From: Cyprinodon diabolis | Taxonomy: Eukaryota; Chordata; Actinopteri; Cyprinodontiformes; Cyprinodontidae | DNA: 64,000 bases | Direction of reading: 5' to 3' | NCBI GenBank assembly: GCA_030533445.1 | Contig: CM060072.1 | Location: forward strand, 17,550,267-17,614,266 | Shown here: one piece after another, positions 58,421 to 64,000 of the stretch | Layout: each line of letters begins with the position of its first letter | Position numbering within the stretch: position 1 is the stretch's first letter | Position numbers and translations under genes: made by a program | Notes under the pieces: model-generated | The model's database searches: none | What the model was told of the DNA's origin: nothing | Seen by the model: the letters and a program-made list of their open reading frames with translations, nothing else

Positions 58421-61400
58421 ATTCTCCCGTATACCCAAAACTTCGGCGCGTAACTAGTCCCGCACGGTTTGGCGGATCGGGCCCAAAGTTGGCACACGCG
58501 TCGGGACCAATGGGGTGATGTGTGCTTGTATAAAACTTTCTCATTAGTCCGAAGGTTTGCGAATTATTAGCGAAAACGTCGCAAAAAAATCCCATAGGAA
58601 ATGAATGGGGAGAGGAAAAAAAAAGCATAAAAAACAGCACTTCACTGTGTCGGCATACATTCACCTAGAAAAACAGTTTGAAGCTCAGTTTGTAGATAAA
58701 TCCTTCTTCTATTTAAAACTGAAGACGGTATGTTGATAACTGCTATGGTTTTTGTATAATCAGACCTCAAGCGCCACAAAGTTTTAGCAAAATCCAGCCT
58801 GCTAGAGTGGAGCAACTGAAAAGCTAGAGTGTGAGGCAGGCGTTTTTTAAACACAAAAAAACATTTTAAACTCGCCCTCACGGCCACATATTTATAGCTA
58901 GAGTCACCATTTTTGGTCAGTTTGTAGACTGAAATCTCTGGACCCACACAATATCTTCGGAATTACGGTAGGATTAATACTTTTCCTTAAAAACCCTCCA
59001 GACCGACCTAAAGTCGATGAAAATCAGAGCCGTTTTTCATTGGTTTTGGAGCAGAAGAGGGGAGAAAAACGAATCAGACTATGTGTTTTAAACTCGTCAT
59101 AAATATTTTTGTGAATGACACACATACACCAAAGTTGGCATAGTTGGAGTCGAAGGATGACTGACGCTCACGGTGAAAAATTTTTTTGAATAACTCATAC
59201 GGTTTTTGCTCAGCAGTCGTTTGTTCGGAGGACATTTTAAGCACCTGAAAGCTGAGTGACAGTGACCTGCTGCAGCTAGCTCAATTAGAAGCTTAGGTGT
59301 GATGAAACGTTTTTTATTTTTCTTTCTCTTCCCATTCAGTTTGTAGATGACCTACAGCCATGAAAGTTACTCCAATTGAAGACAAGATATAGCTGTCGCT
59401 TAGATAAAAAGAATTTTTCAGATACCTTTTACGGTTTTTACTCAGCAGTCGTTTGTTCGGAGGGGTGCTTTAGCAGCTAAAAGGTGAGTGAGAGTGAGGT
59501 CCTGCAGTTCAAACAAAGGGAGGAGCAGGTGGGCCAACCATTTTGTTTGTGCTTCGTTTTGGGTTGTGAAAGACCTACAGACATGAAGGTTACCCCAGTC
59601 TGAGACAAAGGATAGATGTTGCTTTCACTGAAAGAATTTTTCAGATATCTTTTACGGTTTTTGCTCAGCAGTCGTTTGTTCGGAGGGTAAGCACCTGGAA
59701 GCTAGCTGACAGTTAGCTTCTGCAGCAGCCTGCTAGAGTGCAGCTGCTGAAATCTTAGTGTGAGGCGGCCATTTTTTTAAGATCAAACATCTTATTCTCG
59801 CCCTCACGGCCACATATTTGGAGCTACAGTCACCATTTTTGGTCAGTTTGTAGACTGAAACCTCTGGACTCACACAATGTCTTCGGAATTACGGTAGGAT
59901 TAATACTTTTCCTTAAAAACCCTCCAGACCAACCTAAAGTCGATGAGAGTTTCAGCCTTTCTCTATTCTTTTTGAGCTGAAGATGGGAGAGAAACGAATC
60001 AGACTATGTGTTTTCAACTCGTCATAAATATTTTTCTGAATGACACACATACACCAAAGTTGGTATAGTTGGAGTCGAAGGATTGCTGATGCTCATGGTG
60101 AAAATGTTTTTTGAATAACTCATACGGTTTTTGATCAGTAGTCGTTTGTTCGGTGCCGTTCTTCCCATACAAAAAAGCCTGGGAAGAAGAAACCAATAGT
60201 GAGTGCAGCTGTTGTCTGTGTCAGTGAGAGGCTCGTTAAGCGTTGTCAAGGTTACCAAGCTTCAAACAGATTTTACCTCTGCTGTTTTAAACAGCACATA
60301 TTAATCTAATGGAGGGTGAAAGGACTGATTTAACATTGGGAAATGGATACTATATGACTGCTGTCCATGACACTTCCCTTGCCACTCAGCACTGATAGAC
60401 TTTCAAAATAAGACTCCAGGGACCCTACAAAATAAAAGCCTCTATATTTTTTACATATATTTATTGCCCTATATGGCTCAACATTATGACCCAAACTCAA
60501 CCCCGTTTTAGAGAATAGACTCTAGGAGACTGTTTAAAACACACCCTATAGCAAATTTCAAAATAAAAGCCTCCCATTTCCGCTTCATCTACTGCCCTAA
60601 TAACATGGAAAAAGAGTGATTTAACGATTGGAAAGTAATCAACTATCATTGACGGGTCTGAACATTTTCTATAAACACAACTCTGTTGGACTTTCAAAAT
60701 AAGACTCCAGGGACCCTACAAAATAAAAGCCTCTAGATTATACTAATGCATTAATTGATGCAAATGGCTCAACATTATGACCCAAACTCTTCCAGGTTGT
60801 TTTTATTAGACTCTAGTGACCTTTTCAAAACACACCCCAGAGCAAATTTCACAATAAAAGTCTCCCATTTACTCTGTAATACAGCAACTATTCACCTAAT
60901 AACATGGAAAACCAGTGATTTAACATTTGGAAATGGATTCTATATCACTGCTGGGCGTGACCCATCTTTTGATGCACATTCATGATAGACTTTCAAAATA
61001 AGACTACAAGGACTCTACAGAATAAAAGCCTCTTCCTTATACACACTCATACATTCTGGCATATTGCTCATTGCCATTGGTGATTTCATCACTGCAATGG
61101 CTCTTAGAAGGCGGGCGGAGCCCGCCAATGGTAACAGGCGGGCGGAGCCCGCCAAAGGTGATTACATCACTGCAATGGCTCTTAGCAGGCGGGCTGAGCC
61201 CGCCATTGGTGATTTCATCACTGCAATGGCTCTTAGAAGGCGGGCAGAGCCCGCCATTGGTGATTTTTTTCTTCACTGAGATGGCTCCTACCAGGCGGGC
61301 AAAGCCCGCCAACTGGGCTTTACCCACTGTGTTTCAATATGGACAACCCATATTACCCTTGTGCATCATACGCTGTGCACGTCTATTTCCCAGATTTCAG

Positions 61401-61581
61401 CACAAGTGGCACACAGCTCTCTTTGCCCATGAACTTGCCCTCTTTCCTTCCCTCAGCAGCCCTCAAAGGCGTAAGCAGTTGGTCTGGGGAGCCCCGACGT
61501 CACTTGCCAGGGCCGTATTGGCCCGGTTCCCCAGACGGGCAGTAGGTGGCCCCCCTCAAAATTTCTTTAGAAATTTTCTAG
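58421..61581. repeat. long unit C (3161 bp)
   Basis: Full-length and almost the same as unit A, one base different in total length. Same sub-repeats and the same five-hairpin layout. It ends CTAG, then TT and directly the second short array. Confidence 0.94.
61110..61310. repeat. GC hairpin cluster in unit C
   Basis: Five hairpins at 61110, 61137, 61188, 61239 and 61294. Loops are GGA, GGA, TGA, AGA and AAA; stems are all intact. Confidence 0.95.
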
Positions 61582-61583
61582 TT

Positions 61584-61859
61584 GGGGGGCCACATGCCGA
61601 AGGCATGGCCCACCTACTACTATTGCACATATTTATTCCGCGTATTATTGGGGGGCCACATGCCGAAGGCATGGCCCACCTACTACTATTGCACATATTT
61701 ATTCCGCGTATTATTGGGGGGCCACATGCCGAAGGCATGGCCCACCTACTACTATTGCACATATTTATTCCGCGTATTATTATTGGGGGGCCACATGCCG
61801 AAGGCATGGCCCACCTACTACTATTGCACATATTTATTCCGCGTATTATTATTATTATA
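61584..61859. repeat. second short tandem array, 4 units
   Basis: Units at 61584, 61650, 61716 and 61785, all of the CTATTGCAC subtype, lengths 66, 66, 69 and a last one joined to unit D. Inserted between the 3' end of unit C and the head of unit D. Confidence 0.96.
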
Positions 61860-64000
61860 ATTCTCCCGTATACCCAAAACTTCGGCGCATAACTAGTCCC
61901 GCACGGTTTGGCGGATCGGGCCCAAAGTTGGCACACGCGTCGGGACCAATGGGGTGATGTGTGCTTGTATAAAACTTTCTCATTAGTCCGAAGGTTTGCG
62001 AATTATTAGCGAAAACGTCGCAAAAAAATCCCATAGGAAATGAATGGGGAGAGGAAAAAAAAAGCATAAAAAACAGCACTTCACTGTGTCGGCATACATT
62101 CACCTAGAAAAACAGTTTGAAGCTCAGTTTGTAGATAAATCCTTCGTCTATTTAAAACTGAAGACGGTATGTTGATAACTGCTACGGTTTTTGTATAATC
62201 AGACCTCAAGCGCCACAAAGTTTTAGCAAAATCCAGCCTGCTAGAGTGGAGCAACTGAAAAGCTAGAGTGTGAGGCAGGCGTTTTTTAAACACAAAAAAA
62301 CATTTTAAACTCGCCCTCACGGCCACATATTTATAGCTAGAGTCACCATTTTTGGTCAGTTTGTAGACTGAAATCTCTGGACCCACACAATATCTTCGGA
62401 ATTACGGTAGGATTAATACTTTTCCTTAAAAACCCTCCAGACCGACCTAAAGTCGATGAAAATCAGAGCCGTTTTTCATTGGTTTTGGAGCAGAAGAGGG
62501 GAGAAAAACGAATCAGACTATGTGTTTTAAACTCGTCATAAATATTTTTCTGAATGACACACATACACCAAAGTTGGCATAGTTGGAGTCGAAGCATGAC
62601 TGACGCTCACGGTGAAAAAATTTTTTGAATAACTCATACGGTTTTTGCTCAGCAGTCGTTTGTTCGGAGGACATTTTAAGCACCTGAAAGCTGAGTGACA
62701 GTGACCTGCTGCAGCTAGCTCAATTAGAAGCTTAGGTGTGATGAAACGTTTTTTCTTTTTCTTTCTCTTCCCGTTCAGTTTGTAGATGACCTACAGCCAT
62801 GAAAGTTACTCCAATTGAAGACAAGATATAGCTGTCGCTTAGATAAAAAGAATTTTTCAGATACCTTTTACGGTTTTTACTCAGCAGTCGTTTGTTCGGA
62901 GGGGTGCTTTAGCAGCTAAAAGGTGAGTGAGAGTGAGGTCCTGCAGTTCAAACAAAGGGAGGAGCAGGTGGGCCAACCATTTTGTTTGTGCTTCGTTTTG
63001 GGTTGTGAAAGACCTACAGACATGAAGGTTACCCCAGTCTGAGACAAAGGATAGATGTTGCTTTCACTGAAAGAATTTTTCAGATATCTTTTACGGTTTT
63101 TGCTCAGCAGTCGTTTGTTCGGAGGGTAAGCACCTGGAAGCTAGCTGACAGTTAGCTTCTGCAGCAGCCTGCTAGAGTGCAGCTGCTGAAATTTAGTGTG
63201 AGGCGGCCATTTTTTTAAGATCAAACATCTTATTCTCGCCCTCACGGCCACATATTTGGAGCTACAGTCACCATTTTTGGTCAGTTTGTAGACTGAAACC
63301 TCTGGACTCACACAATGTCTTCGGAATTACGGTAGGATTAATACTTTTCCTTAAAAACCCTCCAGACCAACCTAAAGTCGATGAGTTTCAGCCTTTCTCC
63401 ATTCTTTTTGAGCTGAAGATGGGAGAGAAACGAATCAGACTATGTGTTTTCAAGTCGTCATAAATATTGTTCTGAATGACACACATACACCAAAGTTGGT
63501 ATAGTTGGAGTCGAAGGATTGCTGATGCTCATGGTGAAAATGTTTTTTGAATAACTCATACGGTTTTTGATCAGTAGTCGTTTGTTCGGTGCCGTTCTTC
63601 CTATACAAAAAAGCCTGGGAAGAAGAAACGAATAGTGAGTGCAGCTGTTGTCTGTGTCAGTGAGAGGCTCGTTAAGCGTTGTCAAGGTTACCAAGCTTCA
63701 AACAGATTTTACCTCTGCTGTTTTAAACAGCACATATTAATCTAATGGAGGGTGAAAGGACTGATTTAACATTGGGAAATGGATACTATATGACTGCTGT
63801 CCATGACACTTCCCTTGCCACTCAGCACTGATAGACTTTCAAAATAAGACTCCAGGGACCCTACAAAATAAAAGCCTCTATATTTTTTACATATATTTAT
63901 TGCCCTATATGGCTCAACATTATGACCCAAACTCAACCCCGTTTTAGAGAATAGACTCTAGGAGACTGTTTAAAACACACCCTATAGCAAATTTCAAAAT
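61860..64000. repeat. long unit D, cut by the window edge
   Basis: Follows unit A/C order with the ~924-bp block present. The hairpin cluster and 3' end lie beyond 64000, so the array continues to the right. Confidence 0.93.

Noticed and set aside
55719..61310. CRISPR-like array from regularly spaced GC hairpins (51-bp period)
   Set aside because: Spacers are themselves repeats, not unique, and the genome is a vertebrate; it is a nested tandem repeat.
53026..62386. Small 82- and 101-codon frames recurring in every long unit
   Set aside because: They repeat because the DNA repeats; none shows a domain, and they overlap one another on shared repeat sequence.

Overview
The window is nuclear DNA from a ray-finned fish, most likely a percomorph teleost. 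The evidence is two vertebrate genes split into many GT-AG exons, AT-rich introns, and a transposon load typical of teleosts: Tc1/mariner, hAT, foldback MITEs and a LINE tail. No prokaryotic-style gene is present. Most open reading frames outside the exons below are chance or repeat-derived.

Layout. (1) 1-11.5 kb, minus strand: the first eleven coding exons (402 residues, in phase throughout) of a TAO-family serine/threonine kinase, best matched to taok1. They carry the whole kinase domain and the start of the linker; the coiled-coil half lies beyond the left edge. Its introns carry three complete Tc1/mariner transposons of three different lineages plus older relics. (2) 11.5-24.1 kb: a long 5' intron and the probable CpG-rich taok1 promoter and first exon near 23.6-24.1 kb, with many MITEs. 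(3) 24.1-27.2 kb: intergenic, with an unfamiliar repeat complex. (4) 27.2-45.95 kb, minus strand: a complete smg6 (EST1A) gene, 19 coding exons and 1615 residues, reconstructed with consistent phase from ATG (45915) to TGA (29498). It encodes the endonuclease of nonsense-mediated mRNA decay, with two exon-junction-binding motifs, a 14-3-3-like/TPR region and a PIN domain. (5) 46-52.2 kb: intergenic, with one well-formed orphan plus-strand exon candidate about 0.5 kb from the smg6 start. (6) 52.27 kb to the right edge: a large tandem array. Its long unit is about 3.16 kb and occurs four times (A, B, C and an edge-cut D). A 66-75 bp palindrome-bearing short unit precedes two of the four copies, as 11 and 4 repeats.

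The two genes are co-oriented, with smg6 upstream of taok1. Nothing in the sequence links them functionally beyond adjacency. The most unusual feature is the right-hand array. Each long unit begins just after an ATT-rich run, contains nested sub-repeats and a cluster of short GC hairpins with constant stems and changing loops, and ends in an AT hairpin directly followed by CTAGT. That architecture resembles a non-autonomous Helitron/Helentron-type rolling-circle element amplified head to tail, but no Rep/helicase gene is visible, so this remains an inference.
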